A stretch of DNA of 64,000 nucleotides, taken from positions 119,500,228 to 119,564,227 of the forward strand of contig NC_080680.1 of NCBI RefSeq assembly GCF_030445035.2, read 5' to 3'. The translations under genes were made by a program, and so were the position numbers. Source of the stretch: Dasypus novemcinctus. Its lineage: Eukaryota > Chordata > Mammalia > Cingulata > Dasypodidae. This document shows positions 24,823 to 36,550 of this stretch, in pieces (position 1 is the stretch's first letter; each line of letters begins with the position of its first letter). A model generated the notes under the pieces. The model did not search any database, had not been told where the DNA came from, and saw nothing but the letters and a program-made list of their open reading frames with translations.

Positions 24823-25044
24823 CATTAGTCAGGGTTCTCTAGGAAAACAGAATCAAGGAGATATCTGTAAATTGCATGAGATTTTATAAGAGTCTTGCAC
24901 ATGAACGTGGGGATGCACCAGTCCAGGTTCCGCAGGCAGGCTACAAACAGGGGCACTAATGAAAATCCAGTGAAGGTCCTTGATGAGTTTCCAGGAGACA
25001 TTGGCTGTCCAAAGATTAGCTGGGAAATTCTCTGAATGCCGAAA
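24823..25044 (-). mobile_element. LTR-like fragment replacing L1 RT region
   Basis: Opens TGCATTAGTCAGGGTTCTCT, the reverse complement of an MLT2-like 3' terminus, then runs about 200 bp before L1 EN-linker sequence resumes at 25045. No duplication flanks it, and roughly 2 kb of expected ORF2 is absent, so this is a deletion or rearrangement junction rather than a simple insertion. Confidence 0.55.
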
Positions 25045-25206
25045 TCTCTAGTTTTGGTTTTGTTTATTTTGTCTAGTGCTTTCCTATTTTCAGTTTCATC
25101 TAGCTCTGCTCTAATCTTTGTTATTTCCTTCTTTCTACTTCCTTTGGTGTTAGTTTTTTGTTATTTTTCTAATTTTTCCAGGTGTGCATGTAGGTCTTTG
25201 ATTTTA
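25045..25206 (-). mobile_element. L1 copy 3: ORF2 EN-RT linker
   Basis: On the minus strand it encodes a KALDKINKTKTR-like stretch that aligns with KALEKINKAKSW of the young L1 ORF2. It runs up to the TA target used by the mariner. Confidence 0.8.
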
Positions 25207-26487
25207 TTAGGTTGGTGCAAAAGGAATTGCAGTTTGCAACCACGAATTTTAAATCATTATAACTAGGCTCCAATACATCTTTATTAATCAGAATAGTAAC
25301 CATTACAATCAGCACATTTTTGCTAGTGAGAAATAAGTTTTTATATTCCTGTAGCATAAAAATCCATGCTTTGGGATTCAACAAACTCTTGGAAAGCATA
25401 TTCTGCATCCTGCTGGCTGTGGAAGCAGCTTTCCTGCAAAAAGTTGTTGAGATGCTTGAAGAAGTGGCTGTCAGTTGGCGAGAGGTCAGTTGAATATGGC
25501 AGATGAGGCAAAACATCATTTTCACTCAATTTTTGAAGCATTGGTTGTGTGACACGTGGTCATGTGTTGTTATGGAGAAGAATTGGGCCCTTTCTGTTGA
25601 CCAATGCCAGCGGCAGGCATTGCAGTGTTTGGTGCATCTCATTGATTTGCTGAGCATACTCCTAATATGTAATGGTTTCACCAGTATTCAGAAAGCTGTA
25701 GTGGATCAGATCAGCAGCAGACCACCAAACAGTGACCATGACCTTTTTTGTTGTTGTTGTTGCAGGTTTGGCTTTGAAAAATGCTTTGGAGCTTCTTCTC
25801 AGTCCAAAAACTGAGCTGGTCATTGTCAGTTGTTGTATAAAATCCCCTGTTCATCGCATGTCACAATCTGATCAAGAAATGGTTCATTGTTGTTGCATAG
25901 AATAAGAGAAGACAACACTTCAAAATGATGATTTTTAAAAATTTTTGGTCAGCTCATGAGGCACTCACTTATTGAGCTTTTTTACCTTTCCAATTTGCCT
26001 CAAAGGATGAAAGACATAGAATGGTCAACGTTGAGTTCTTTGGCAACTTTTTATGTAATTGTAAGAGAATTGGCATCAATAATTGCTCTCAGCTGGTTGT
26101 TGTCAACTTCCAATGGCCAATCACTGTGTTCCTCATCTTCAAGGCTCTCATCTCCTTTGCAAAACTTCTTGAACCACCACTGCACTGTACATTCATTAGC
26201 AGTTCCTGGGCAAATGCATTGTTGATGTTGCGAGTTGTCTCTGCTGCTTTATGACCCCATTTTGAACTCAATAAAAAGCATTCAAATTTGCTTTTTGGTA
26301 ACATCATTTCCATCATCTACAATAAATATAAAATAAATGGCAAGTAATAATTAGCAAAAAACATGAAGTGAGAAATGCACACTAAAGTGATATATAACAT
26401 AACCACATTTACTTAAGAATGAATTCCAATATCAAACAGCAAATTTCAACAGTATAAAACTGCAATTATTTTTACACCAACTTAAAT
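25207..26487 (-). mobile_element. Full-length mariner (Hsmar1-like), dead
   Basis: A 1.28-kb element has the mariner terminal repeat TTAGGTTGGTGCAAAA at its left end. The matching inverted end at the right reads TTTTTACACCAACTTAA. L1 sequence is continuous across it (GATTTTA / TAGCTCTTTC), which defines a TA target duplication. It carries one transposase gene on the minus strand. The right boundary is uncertain by one base. Length and ends match intact mariners of the Hsmar1 type. Confidence 0.92.
25280..26316 (-). pseudogene. Mariner transposase pseudogene
   Basis: A live mariner transposase binds the terminal repeats and cuts and pastes the element at TA sites in the nucleus. Here the start codon region lies near 26316 (MMEMMLPK...). 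The first open piece (26089-26316) holds the N-terminal DNA-binding helices with KAAETTRNIN. The catalytic part is broken. The first Asp, in a TCDE motif, is kept (codon 25853-25855). The second, in the family HDNARPH motif, is Asn (25569-25571), and three codons on a stop replaces Arg (25560-25562). The third, in SPTDSHFF, is kept (25470-25472). The second and third positions are 33 residues apart instead of the usual 35, so two codons are missing. It cannot encode active enzyme. The C terminus (ESQSMDFYATGI) is very like the Hsmar1/SETMAR transposase. Confidence 0.9.
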
Positions 26488-27400
26488 AGCTCTTTCTTCT
26501 TTGTTAATATAGACATTTATGGCTATGAATTTTCCTCACAGTACAGCTTTTGGTGCATCCCACAAGTTTTGATACATTGTGTTGCCATTTTCATTCATTT
26601 TAAGGTAGTTACTGATTTCTTTTGTGATTTTCTCCTTGATCCACTGTCTAAGAGTATATTGCTTAACTTCAATATCTTTTTGCCTAATCTGGTTCTCTTC
26701 CCTGTACGGTTTTCCAGCTTCATTCCAGCATGGTCAGAGAAGTTACTTTGTATAACTTCAATCTTTCTGAACTCTTTGAGAGTTGTTCTGTGGTCTGGCT
26801 TGTGCTCTCTCCTGGAGAATGACCCATGTTCAACTGAGAAGAATGTATATCCCTCTGTATTTGGATGTAGTGTTCTGTATGTCTATCAGGTCCAGATACT
26901 CTAAAGCATTATTCAAAGTCTTTGTTTATTTACTGATTCTCTGTCAAGATGTTCTGGTGATAATGGTGTATTAAAGCCCTTCATTATAATTGTAGAGGCA
27001 TATATTTCTCCACTTAGTTTTCCAGGGTTTGCCTCATGTATTTTGAAGTGCCCTAATTAGGTGAATAAATGTTTATGATTATTATTCTTTCTTCTCAATA
27101 GATTACCCTTTTATTTATTATAGAATTTTTCTTTGTCTCTTACAATAGTTTTACATTTAAAGTCTATTTTGTCTGATATTAGTATATCTATTCCAGCTCT
27201 TTTTTGGTTATTGTTTGTATGCAAAATTGTTTTCCAACCATTCACTTTCAGCTTTCTTTCATCCCTGGGTTGAAGGTGGCTTTCTTGTAGACAGCATATA
27301 GATGAGCTATATTTCCTTATCCTTTCTGCCAATCTGTGTCTCTTGATTTGAATTTAATCCAATAGCATTCAATGTTATTACTGTCAAGGAATTACTTACA
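26488..27400 (-). pseudogene. L1 copy 3 ORF2 endonuclease remnant
   Basis: The reverse complement matches the L1 ORF2 apurinic-type endonuclease, which nicks target DNA. The open stretch 27111-27332 contains SICCLQESHLQPRDERKLKV, the block with the metal-binding Glu (CLQE). It is followed by NGWKTI and ILISDKIDFKC, parallel to the young L1 ORF2 at 43024. Further down, homology runs through the EN domain to the mariner insertion, with frame breaks. With the RT region lost beyond 25045, the gene is dead. Confidence 0.85.
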
Positions 27401-27463
27401 TTAGCAATATTTTCTTTAGGTTTATGTATGCCATATGCTGTTTTTATTTATCTTTTTATTTTT

Positions 27464-28410
27464 TCAGTTGTTCTTATGCTCTGCTCCAACTCTCTCTCTC
27501 TCCTGTATTTTTGTTTTAACCTGCAGAACACCCTTTAGTATTTCTTGAAGGGCAGGTTTCTTATTGATATACCCTCTTAATTTGTGTTTATCTGTGAATA
27601 TTTTGAACTCTCCCTCATTTTTGAATGCCAACTTTGCTGGATAGAGAATTCTTGGTTGGAAGTTTTTTTCTTTTAGCATCTTAACTATGTCATACCACTG
27701 CCTTCTTGCCTCCATGGTTTTAGATGAAAAATCACCACTTAATGTCATAGAGCTTCCCTTATATGTGATGGATCTGTTTTCTCTTCCTGCTTTCAGTATT
27801 CTCTTTGTCTTGAGCACTGGACAATTTGACAAGTATATGTCTTAGAGTAGGCCTGTTAGGAATTATACTGTTTAGGGTGCACTGCACTTCCTGGACATGT
27901 ACATCCATTTCCCTCAATAGAGTTGGGAAGTTTTCAGCTATTATTTCCTCCAACACACCTTCTGTCCCCTTTCCCTTTTCTTCTCCCTCTGGGATGCCTA
28001 AAATGCCTGTTTGGGCCTTTCATGTTGTCATTCAAATCCCCAAGCGCCTGTTGGATTTTTCTATCTTTTTATCTATCTGTTCTACTGTCCAATTTTAGAT
28101 GTTCTGTCTTCCACATCATTGATTCTTTCCTCAGCTTGTTCAAATCTGTTATGTGCTTCCAGTGTATTTTTGATTCCTTGGATTGTGCCATTCATCAGCA
28201 TCATTTCTATTATGTTTTTATGTATGTTTGCAATTTCATCAGTATGGTCTCCCAGTGTCTTCTTAATATCCTTAATCTCTTCCTTCATTTCATTAAGTTG
28301 ATTAATGATATTTGTTTGGACATCTCTGATTAGTTTTTCCATGTTCTGCATCTCCTCCTCATTTTTAATTTGTTCATTTAACTGGACCATGTCTTCCTGT
28401 TTCTTAGTAT
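27464..28410 (-). pseudogene. L1 copy 3 ORF1 pseudogene
   Basis: ORF1p is the L1 RNA-binding trimer protein. Three open pieces together follow the ORF1 layout on the minus strand. A coiled coil lies at 28082-28390 (heptad-rich MEKLIRDVQTNIINQLNEMK). The RRM start lies around 27759-27956 (IIAENFPTLLREMDVHVQE). The C-terminal domain lies at 27464-27832 (SSKTMEARRQWYDIVKMLKE, then NFQPRILYPAKLAF). Frames differ between pieces, so there are indels. The original start codon seems to be lost. It resembles ORF1 of the young L1 at 41979 in every block and retains the YPAKL motif. Confidence 0.88.
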
Positions 28411-30285
28411 GACTTGTTTTTGGTTTTTGGTTTTTTTTTGTTGTTAGTGTCTAAGTTTCTGTTTATCTTGATGTGTTTATTCAGTTGCTTAGCTTCTCTC
28501 TCTACTCTAAGGTTTTATTTTGTTGTTTTTGTGTTTGTGGTAAGGTTTCACTTTGATACTTCATTCCTCTTATTCTATTTCCTTGCTGTTATCTACCTTC
28601 CCTTGAAAGAAAAAAACTACAACCAGAGAATAGGAAAGAGATAAGAAGAGAATAATAATAATAATAGTAATAGTAAAAGGTAGGAGAGGAACTGTACAAG
28701 ACCTAGGAAAATGAATACTTAGCATGAGTAAGAAGTACAGAGGAATAAGAATAAAAAAGTGGAATAGAAACAATGAAATGAGAAACAGAATAGAGAAAAA
28801 TGTATGGAATGAATTAAAATGCCAGAATGATGGGAAGAGAGGTAAATAAAAGAGAAAGAAAATATTAAAAAGGAAAAAAATTAAAAAAGAAATAAAACAG
28901 AGAAAAAAAGAAAGAGAGAAAAAAATGCAAGAAATTGAAGACCAAACAAAAAGAGATGGAATGAAAGAACAGCGACAGAAAACAGAAGATTGAATGACAA
29001 AGGAAAGAAAAGAAATAATAGCACAGGTAGGAAAAGTAGGTAAACTAAAAAAAGAAAAAAATACAGGGAAACAAAGGAAAGGGAAACATAACAAACAAGA
29101 CAGTTGCAACTAATTTTTTTAAAAAGAGAAAGAACAAAAGAACAAAAAACAAAAATAAACATGGGAAAAAAGCCTTCCCTCTTAGACCCCTAAGGATCTT
29201 CTCAGGCTGCCAGTGTCCATCAATCCATTAACCTGCAACCTGTCCCCTGCAGGGTTTGAACTGTGTTTTAGTGAGTAAAGTCAGGAAAATTTTAAAAAGG
29301 AAACTTTTTTTTAAAAAAATTAAGAGATCCAATAAAAGCTAAAAGAATATCTATATGTTCCCTATCATAGAGTTTCAGCTGGATGCCTGATAACCCAGTG
29401 GATCACTTCTCTAAGAAGAGCCAGAAATAGAACCAGGGACCTAGTACATGCAAGGAAGGAATTCTTCCACTGAGTTAAAGTGTCTTCTTAGGTTGGTTAG
29501 CCTTTCAGGAGACTATCAGACCACTTTCCCTCGGGTAGGTTAAATTCCTTGCAGTTTGCCAGAGTCCTAATAATTAGGCACCTGTCTGTTCCTGTCTCCT
29601 CTCTAATCTAATTCCTCTCTTTAGCTGGGCAACTGGATGTGACAATCTGCCTGAAGAGATCCCTCTTCCATCTCTCTGTTGAGTCTGAGTCCCTTCCAAT
29701 ATTCATAGGGGATTCAGCTGGCCAAACTTACTGCAAAGAGACCACTCCCTACCCTCCAGGACCCCTCTTCCTCCCAGGGAATCTGCCCTCACACTGGGTT
29801 TGGCGTAGGGAGCCAGGGCTCCACCTAGGCTATTTGCCCTGAGGGCGAAGTATATGTGCTGCTTCCAGCCATATTGATGAGCAATCACAGTTTTCCTTTG
29901 ACTTCTTTATTTTTCCAGTACCCTCCTAGATGACTCAGAGCTCCTTCCCATTCTATATATATCCAAAGCAGCTGGCAGGGAGGAAGATGCCTGCTCTCCT
30001 CTCAGTTAGATGCAATTCACCAGGAATTTGACCCTCACTTAATCTTGGGGATGGTGAATGGGAGTCCTTCACAGTGGCTGGGGAGGTTTCATATTAAAAA
30101 CCCACAGTTTGTTGTTTTGCTTTCTTCATCTCTCTGCCCCTCACTCTCCTGGGAGTTGTGAAGCAGTGTCCTGGTCTACCGTCCCCCAAAGCAGTTCCAC
30201 AAGGCAGCCTTTGGCTCTTTCTCTGTTATTTTAGTGAGAGCTAAACCTTATCTGCCTAACCCAATGGCCATTTTCCCACAATCCT
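28411..30285 (-). mobile_element. L1 copy 3: 5' UTR
   Basis: Upstream of ORF1 the minus strand is strongly pyrimidine-rich (purine-rich on the plus strand, 28610-29160), as is the 5' UTR of the young L1. It runs to AAAATGGCCATTGGGTTAGG (minus strand, near 30270), a plausible L1 5' start. The 179-codon frame at 28570-29109 is Phe/Ser-rich low complexity and is not a gene. Confidence 0.7.
29400..29480 (-). repeat. SINE-like unit inside L1 5' UTR
   Basis: Plus-strand AGAACCAGGGACCTAGTACA then GCAAGGAAGGAATTCTTCC then ACTGAGTT resembles an antisense DAS monomer. No duplication was found, so it may be ancestral to this L1 copy. Confidence 0.4.
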
Positions 30286-30368
30286 GAGAGTTCTCATATT
30301 TGCTTTCATCAGTGTCTGGAGTACAGTTACATGGACCACCTTAAAAAATTTATTTTGAGATCACATAG

Positions 30369-30728
30369 TGGGATAGTTAGTTTCATGTGTCAACTTGACC
30401 TAGTCCTTACTTTGTAGATGGGACTAACATCTATACTCAGGTGATCTTAAGTAAAGGAGATGACCCTCCATAATGTGGATGGGCCCCATATAATCAGTTG
30501 GAATTCTTAACCGGAAGAACTCAGGGCTCCTGTGCTCAGAGGAATTTCTACCTCAAGACTTCAAGCTCAACTTTTATCAGAATTTTAGCCTGCCAGCTCC
30601 CCTCAGGAAGTTGGTCTAAAGATTTCAACATCATCATTGTCAGAATTTCTAGGCTGTGGCAATGTACCCTATGGAATTTGGACCTTGTGAGCCTCTACAT
30701 TACATAAGCCAATTCCTTTTCTATCATC

Positions 30729-30759
<31 letters not shown>

Positions 30760-30802
30760 CTGTCATGCTTTTTTTTTGCTCTAGAGAACTCTGACTGATA
30801 CA
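30369..30802 (+). mobile_element. MLT2-like (ERVL) LTR
   Basis: Opens TGGGATAGTTAGTTTCATGT, contains TGTCAACTTGACC, AAGTAAAGGAGATGACCCTC and AATCAGTTGGAATTC, and closes GAACTCTGACTGATACA. Flanks CATAG (30364-30368) and CATGG (30803-30807) match at 4 of 5 bases, as expected for ERVL. A TATC microsatellite occupies the usual variable site near the 3' end. Confidence 0.8.
30721..30766 (+). repeat. (TATC)n microsatellite
   Basis: About eleven TATC units with one TATT, within the MLT2-like LTR. Confidence 0.9.
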
Positions 30803-31094
30803 CATGGGTAATGTAAATTCTGGAATCAAAACAATTTTTGCTCCAGTTTTTCATAAGGAATTTTTACAGGAGACTTTTTCTCACTTGTATGCAGTCCCAA
30901 GGCCGAGATAGGGAAGTTTCCATACTGTGACACTCTGTATAGGGCAATGTTGCTCCTAGTTCACCTTTTCATTGAAATTATCTTTCAGTTTTACATAGGT
31001 TTTACATAGGTAACCTTTTGTGACTTTCCATGTTGTGCAGGCTCTGAGCATTGCCAATTGTTTCTCTCATGAGGTCTATTAAAAACCAAAGGCT

Positions 31095-31197
31095 GAGGAG
31101 GAGATGTAACTCAGTGGTTGAGTGCCTGCTTCCCACTTATATGAGGTCTTGAATTCATTCCCTGGTACCTCCTAAAAGCAAAACAAAACAAAATTGT
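31095..31197 (+). mobile_element. DAS SINE monomer
   Basis: tRNA-like unit GAGATGTAACTCAGTGGTTG ... CTTGAATTCATTCCCTGG followed by an A-rich tail. The 13-bp duplication AAAACCAAAGGCT flanks it (31082-31094 and 31198-31210). Confidence 0.9.
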
Positions 31198-31431
31198 AAA
31201 ACCAAAGGCTCCCGACCTTTGGAAGATGCTCTCTAGTCAGATGTTGGCATCAGCAATTAGTAAATGTCCAAACTTATTTGTTGTTGCTGTTTTTGACCTC
31301 TAGGGATTTTTCTGACTTTCTTTCTAACTCAGGCACAAATTTAAAGAGGTGTTTTAATATTGGATCCAGTATTTAATGTTTTTACCTAGTCTGTCATGTT
31401 GGCAGATTAAAAGAATATATTGTCGGTATGC

Positions 31432-31883
31432 TGTGACAGTTAAGTTCATATGTCAACTTGGCTGTGTTATGGTATCCATTTATTTAGTCAAGCAAACACT
31501 GATCTGATTGTTATTGTGATGATATTTCATGGACTTACATCATTAATAAGTTGATTATATCTATGACTGATGACATCTACAGTCAACTAAGGAGATTATC
31601 TTCAACAATGAGAGGCATCTCATCCAATCAGTTGAAGGCTTTGAAAGGAGAAGCGATGCTTTCAGCAGTCAGAAGAAAGCATTTCCGTCTCTACTTGAGC
31701 TAGCCATCCTCTCCCAGAGTAGTCATCAAAAACCTTCATAGGCATTCCTAGTTTGAGGCCTGCCCTATGGAATTTGGACTTGCCTATCTCCACAGTTGCA
31801 TGAGACAATCTTATAATAAGTCTCATGATATTTACATATATCTCCTGCTGGCTCTGTTGCCCTAGAGAAACTTGACTAAATCG
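31432..31883 (+). mobile_element. MLT2-like (ERVL) LTR
   Basis: Opens TGTGACAGTTAAGTTCATAT with GTCAACTTGGCTG. It carries CATCCAATCAGTTGAAGGC and closes CCTAGAGAAACTTGACTAAA. Flanks TATGC (31427-31431) and TATGG (31884-31888) match at 4 of 5 bases; the final CA is now CG. Confidence 0.78.
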
Positions 31884-31888
31884 TATGG

Positions 31889-33764
31889 TTAGGGAAAGTT
31901 AACTTTCCCATTCTGAATTTTCTTATTCCACTTTTATTCTTGCCAGATTATCCTTGGCACCTTTTGTCTGTGCTGAAATAGTAATTCAACTTGAAAAATA
32001 TTCATTTTCTCCATCTACAATTATTATAAGTATAGATTACTATTGAGACATTCACAAATGCTATTTCCCACACCTTTAGTTAATCCTTCACTTAATTAAT
32101 TGCCAGGAACTTAATTAAACCTTATTTGCCTCTACTAAAAGGACAGGGTCAATGGTAGGTTTTATGAAGGACTAAATATTCAGTTCTCCAATGATGTCGA
32201 GTTGAGCTAAGAAGACTGTTACCTGAGAAAACTCAATGAAAGTTAGAATAAAGGATGCTCAAAGAACCTGTTGGAGAGAAGCCACTGTCAGAAGAAAAGA
32301 AAGATTTAATTGTGCATCAAAATGAAGAATGAAACTGAAATAGGAATATAATTGAAGAGGAGAGTAGCTGAGAAAATCAAGAGAACCCACTGAGGACTGA
32401 GGTATAATCCATAAAGTGAGGCAAGCTGGTTCAAAAGCCAAAGGTATGAATGGTAGGTATGTATCAAGGCATTCTTTTTATCTGGAATAGAAATAAATAC
32501 ATCCTCATGGGACTGGAGAATGGGGTGAAGAGAGAAGGTGCAATAGTATTTAAGGAGACCCACTGAGGCTGATCCATTCACTCTGAAAAATATTTGCTGC
32601 TAGGCAATGGTGTCTTTGTTTTCACAGTAAAAAAGCTTTCCTTCTTACCCTGCTGGCTTTGGTTTATCTGCCTGGACCATTTTGGTGAGGTGGCCCTTGT
32701 ATATTGCTAAAGCTTTTTTGAGTTATGAAATTGAGTCCAAATTATAAATGTAAGATCCAAATGTTCCCTTTGTGTCAGTGATTAGGTATGTCATTAATAT
32801 AAAATATAGTTTGTGATTCACTATGAAATACCTACTTCAACAGCAGCCTGGATTTTACTATTTAATTATTTCATCATGTCTGGATTTCAAATATAACCTT
32901 TCATTTAAAATCAGTTTAAAGATCTTTGCATTCATTTTTTTTTTTAATGATCAGAATAATACATTTCTTTGTTCAGGATTTTAATGCTTTCATTTTCAAT
33001 AAAAGCATTCTCATTGTCTTATAAATTGGTTGCCAAGGAATTCCTTCATGAGATACACAAAACAGACTTAGATTAAATAACACAGAGATCCCCTCCAGCT
33101 CTGAAATTCTGTGACAGTGTGTAGAGTCTATGTTGGTAAGAACTTCAGTGCAACTTAGCAAATAAATATTGAATTCAAGCTAACCCATCTTTTCTTTCAA
33201 ATTTTCTCCCCAGCCGTCAAGTTCTCACTACTGAGTGCTCATTTACATCCCTCTTTACCAACTAAATTATGAGGTCCTTAAAATAGAAGAGTTCTTCCTT
33301 ATTTTGCAGCCCGTTCAGCTTAGTTATACAGTAAATGCTAAAGGAAGAATAAAAAATTAATTAGCCCTATAATTAGGTAGATCAAGTAATTTTTGAACAG
33401 TGACATTTCATCTCTGATAATTCTTCAAGAATAAAAACCTTGAGATTGTGTTTGAAAATATATTCTCCTTTATCCTAATAACCCCAAAAGTCTCACCCAA
33501 TCTCAGTATCAGTTTCATGAAACAGGATCTTGTGATCTACTTCCCAACTGGATGTGCAAACAATAGAACAAACCCTCCATTCTATAAAAGGGAAGTAGCA
33601 AATAGCATCCCAGTTTCTGAAATCCCTCTGGGCAACTATGGACAGGTTCCCCTGCCTAGGAGACAGACATATTTCTCCCCTGGGTACAGGGATATTCCTT
33701 CACCTCAGTTATTGTTCTCTATGGGTCTATTTTTGTTTCTTTGTTTGTTTGGTTGGGTTTTTTT
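31889..33764. other. Unassigned DNA
   Basis: No gene or named repeat seen. The frames at 32306-32581 and 33448-33768 show no domain or codon structure worth calling. Confidence 0.4.
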
Positions 33765-34480
33765 TTAATTAAGAAGTTGTAGATTTACAGAAAAATCATG
33801 CATAAAATGCAGCATTCCCATACTTATTATTGATACTTTGCATTCATGTGGTACATTTGTTACAATTCATGAAAGAACATTTTTATAAATATACCAGCAA
33901 CTAAAGTCTATCATTTACAATAGAGTTCCCTGTTGGTATTAAGTATTTGTGTGGTGATGTTTTTTTAAAATTTTATACTGGTAACATACATACAACCTAA
34001 AATTTTCCCTTTTAACAGCATTCAGATAAAATCCAGTTTTGTTAATCATGTTCAGAATGCTGTGCTACCATCACCACCAGCCATTTCCAAAATCTTATAT
34101 CAATACAAAAAAAAACTCTGTACAATTAAATTTTATGAGTTTTTTCCTTTACCTTGCATCCCAGAATTTGGGGGCTTTTTTACTTCCTCTCATTTGCACC
34201 TCAACCAATTCATTCTTGAGCTTAACTCTGTACTATTGTACTAGTTTACGTTTTTATTATTTCCCTTGAATTTCTCTCATCCAAACAGCTTCTTATGTAC
34301 ATTTTTCTGCCATCATGATATTGACTAAATACATTACTAAGTGATTTCCTATTTTTCAGCTTCTTATAATAATGTATCATCATTCCTCCATCTCCAGTGT
34401 CCCCATCGTCTACCAGATGCTCTCCAAGCCACTGCCACATATTTGTGATGATGATGCTGCATGGTCAACCAACCCCTAAG
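33765..34480 (-). mobile_element. L1 3' UTR fragment, antisense
   Basis: AGAAGTTGTAGATTTACAGA, then a GCATTCCCATACTTATTATT block, then GTGGTACATTTGTTACAATT form the usual reverse-complement L1 3' end. Continues through TGCTACCATCACCACCAGCC to about 34480. Confidence 0.7.
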
Positions 34481-34535
34481 CCAATGCCATAAAACAAAAA
34501 ACATTTATCCTCCTATTCAAAGACCTGTGGGCTGG

Positions 34536-35105
34536 TGTAACAGTTTTATATAGTTATGAATTCCAAAAATAGATACTGGATTATGTTTGTAATCTGGTCT
34601 ATTACTGTGCATGATTGAGTTATGATTAGGGCCTTGATTGGGTCATGTCATTAAGGCAATGAGTCCCCACCCCTTTGTGGGAACTCACAGATAAAAGGCA
34701 TAGCAAAGGAAAGAGTTGGAGTTTTTGATGTGAGGGTTTTTGATGTTGGAGTTTTGATGTTGAAGATTGATGCTGAAGTCTTAAACTGGAGTCCCAGGAA
34801 GTAAGCTCTCAGAGGAAAGAGAAGCCAACCCCAGAAAGAGAGGAACGCTGAGCAAGCCCTAGGAAGGAAAAAACTTTGAACCCAGAGAGAAACAAGACCC
34901 TGGGAAGGAGGAACCCAGGAAACCTGAACCCTTGCAGCCATCAGCAGCCATCTTGCTCCAACATATGAAAATAGACTTTGGTGACGGAAGTAACTTATGC
35001 CTTATGGCCTGGTATCTGTAAGCTCCTACCACCAATAAATACTCTTTATAAAAACCAACCAGTTCCTGGTATTTTACATCAGCACCCCTTTGGCTGACTA
35101 ATACA
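34536..35105 (+). mobile_element. Solo LTR, ERVL/MaLR-like, xenarthran family
   Basis: A 570-bp unit opens TGTAACAGTTTTATATAG and closes GGCTGACTAATACA. It is flanked by a perfect 5-bp duplication GCTGG (34531-34535 and 35106-35110). A TATA-like ATAAAAGG lies at 34691-34698 and AATAAA at 35034-35039, in the right order for a plus-strand LTR. A short tandem of GTTTTTGATGTTGGA-like units lies at 34722-34775. Confidence 0.83.
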
Positions 35106-35110
35106 GCTGG

Positions 35111-36536
35111 CTAGAGCAGCTCTTCTGCTAGCTGTGGGTCTCCAGGGCTGCTGGGATGGCTCTGCTTCAGACTGCAGGTCTATGGGCTACCTGGGGCCAC
35201 TCTACTCCATCCTCATTCTGGGGCCCAGGCTGGAGGGGCTGCAGCTACAGGAGCATGTTGTTGTCATAACAGAAGTCATAAGTTCCCCGAGGTACAAGTA
35301 GAGAGACATGATCTCTCTTAGTGTCCACATCTCATTGACCAAAGAAAGTTACATGACCAAATGCAGTATCACCTGGCACAGAATTATACACTCTCCATGA
35401 AAAGGAGGAAATATTTATTTGCTGTACAATAATCTAATTTACCACATTCATTCACCAAACAATAGTTATGAGGAGCATAAAAACATTAATAAATCCCACA
35501 AATCTTATGATTATAAATGAGCCCCTTCCTCTAATCTAATGCCTATAACTATAGACATTAGGATATAACCCTAAAATTTATAACAATATATAGAAAACAC
35601 TATAATATATCATAAAGTCTATTTAACTGCAGTTTTGTACTTATTTTCTTGTTCTTGAATAGGACAAAATCCTGTACATGAAAAAAAATTCGAAACTTCT
35701 ACGTATTTGTTATACTCTGCTGGAACACATTAAATGGAAAAAGAATCAAGGAGACTAATTGTGATCCAAAGAAATGGGAATGCTTGCCTCTCAGCCTAGG
35801 CATGCTCACAGGGATGGAAAATCTAATAGAAATGCATCCATGAGATGAGAAGTATCTGAACAGAAAGCTCTGGACCCTCCTCCTTCTCCCCGCAGCTTCA
35901 CTATTTCTCCTTATTAGGTTCTACTGCCTTTAAAGAAGGAGCTGCATGCTTCTTGGATGGATTTACTCATCCCCATTACGTTAGACAAAATGTCCAGTGT
36001 TTTTCATCTAGCATTGATAAAGAAAAGAGAAACTGCTTCTTACAGCTTATTTGCCTGAAAACATAATGAATCACTTTATAATTTTGTGAGGAAGCGTCAA
36101 GTGAGTTAGTCCATGTGTAGCATTTATATTTTTATAAAATCTGTCAATTGAGATGGAAGCATTTCAATTTAGGTCAATGATTCTCTGAAAACATGATATG
36201 ACGAAACCATAAAAATACTACACAATCATGTCTCTAAATTCATCGAGGTAAATTTCCTTACTTAGAGCAACCTGGGATAGGCAGGGAAGGTCTTGCACCC
36301 AATCCCGGTATGACCCAGTGTGGATGGTTAGAGCTTTGGGAGTCTCATATCCTTGCAGGTCCTTGCCAAGTTGTTGTTTTAAAAAACATTTGATTCAGTA
36401 AGTGGGTTGGACGAGAAGGTAGGACAAGGAACCCCAGACACAGCCCGGAAACCTGCAGTAGGAATCTAGATGAATGATAAGGGAAGAACAAAAAAAAGCA
36501 AGGAATACTTAGAAAGGCAGGAAAACAATTGGCATT
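35111..36536. other. Mostly unassigned DNA
   Basis: The first 300 bases (GC-richer, with AGAAAGTTACATGACCAAAT) may be an old LTR-like repeat that I cannot name. The remainder has no visible feature. Confidence 0.4.
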
Positions 36537-36550
36537 AAGGAAGCTCTTCT

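Noticed and set aside
28570-29109. 179-codon Phe/Ser/Leu-rich minus-strand frame with membrane-like character
   Set aside because: It is the translation of a pyrimidine-rich L1 5' UTR; hydrophobicity comes from TTT/TTC/TCT codons.
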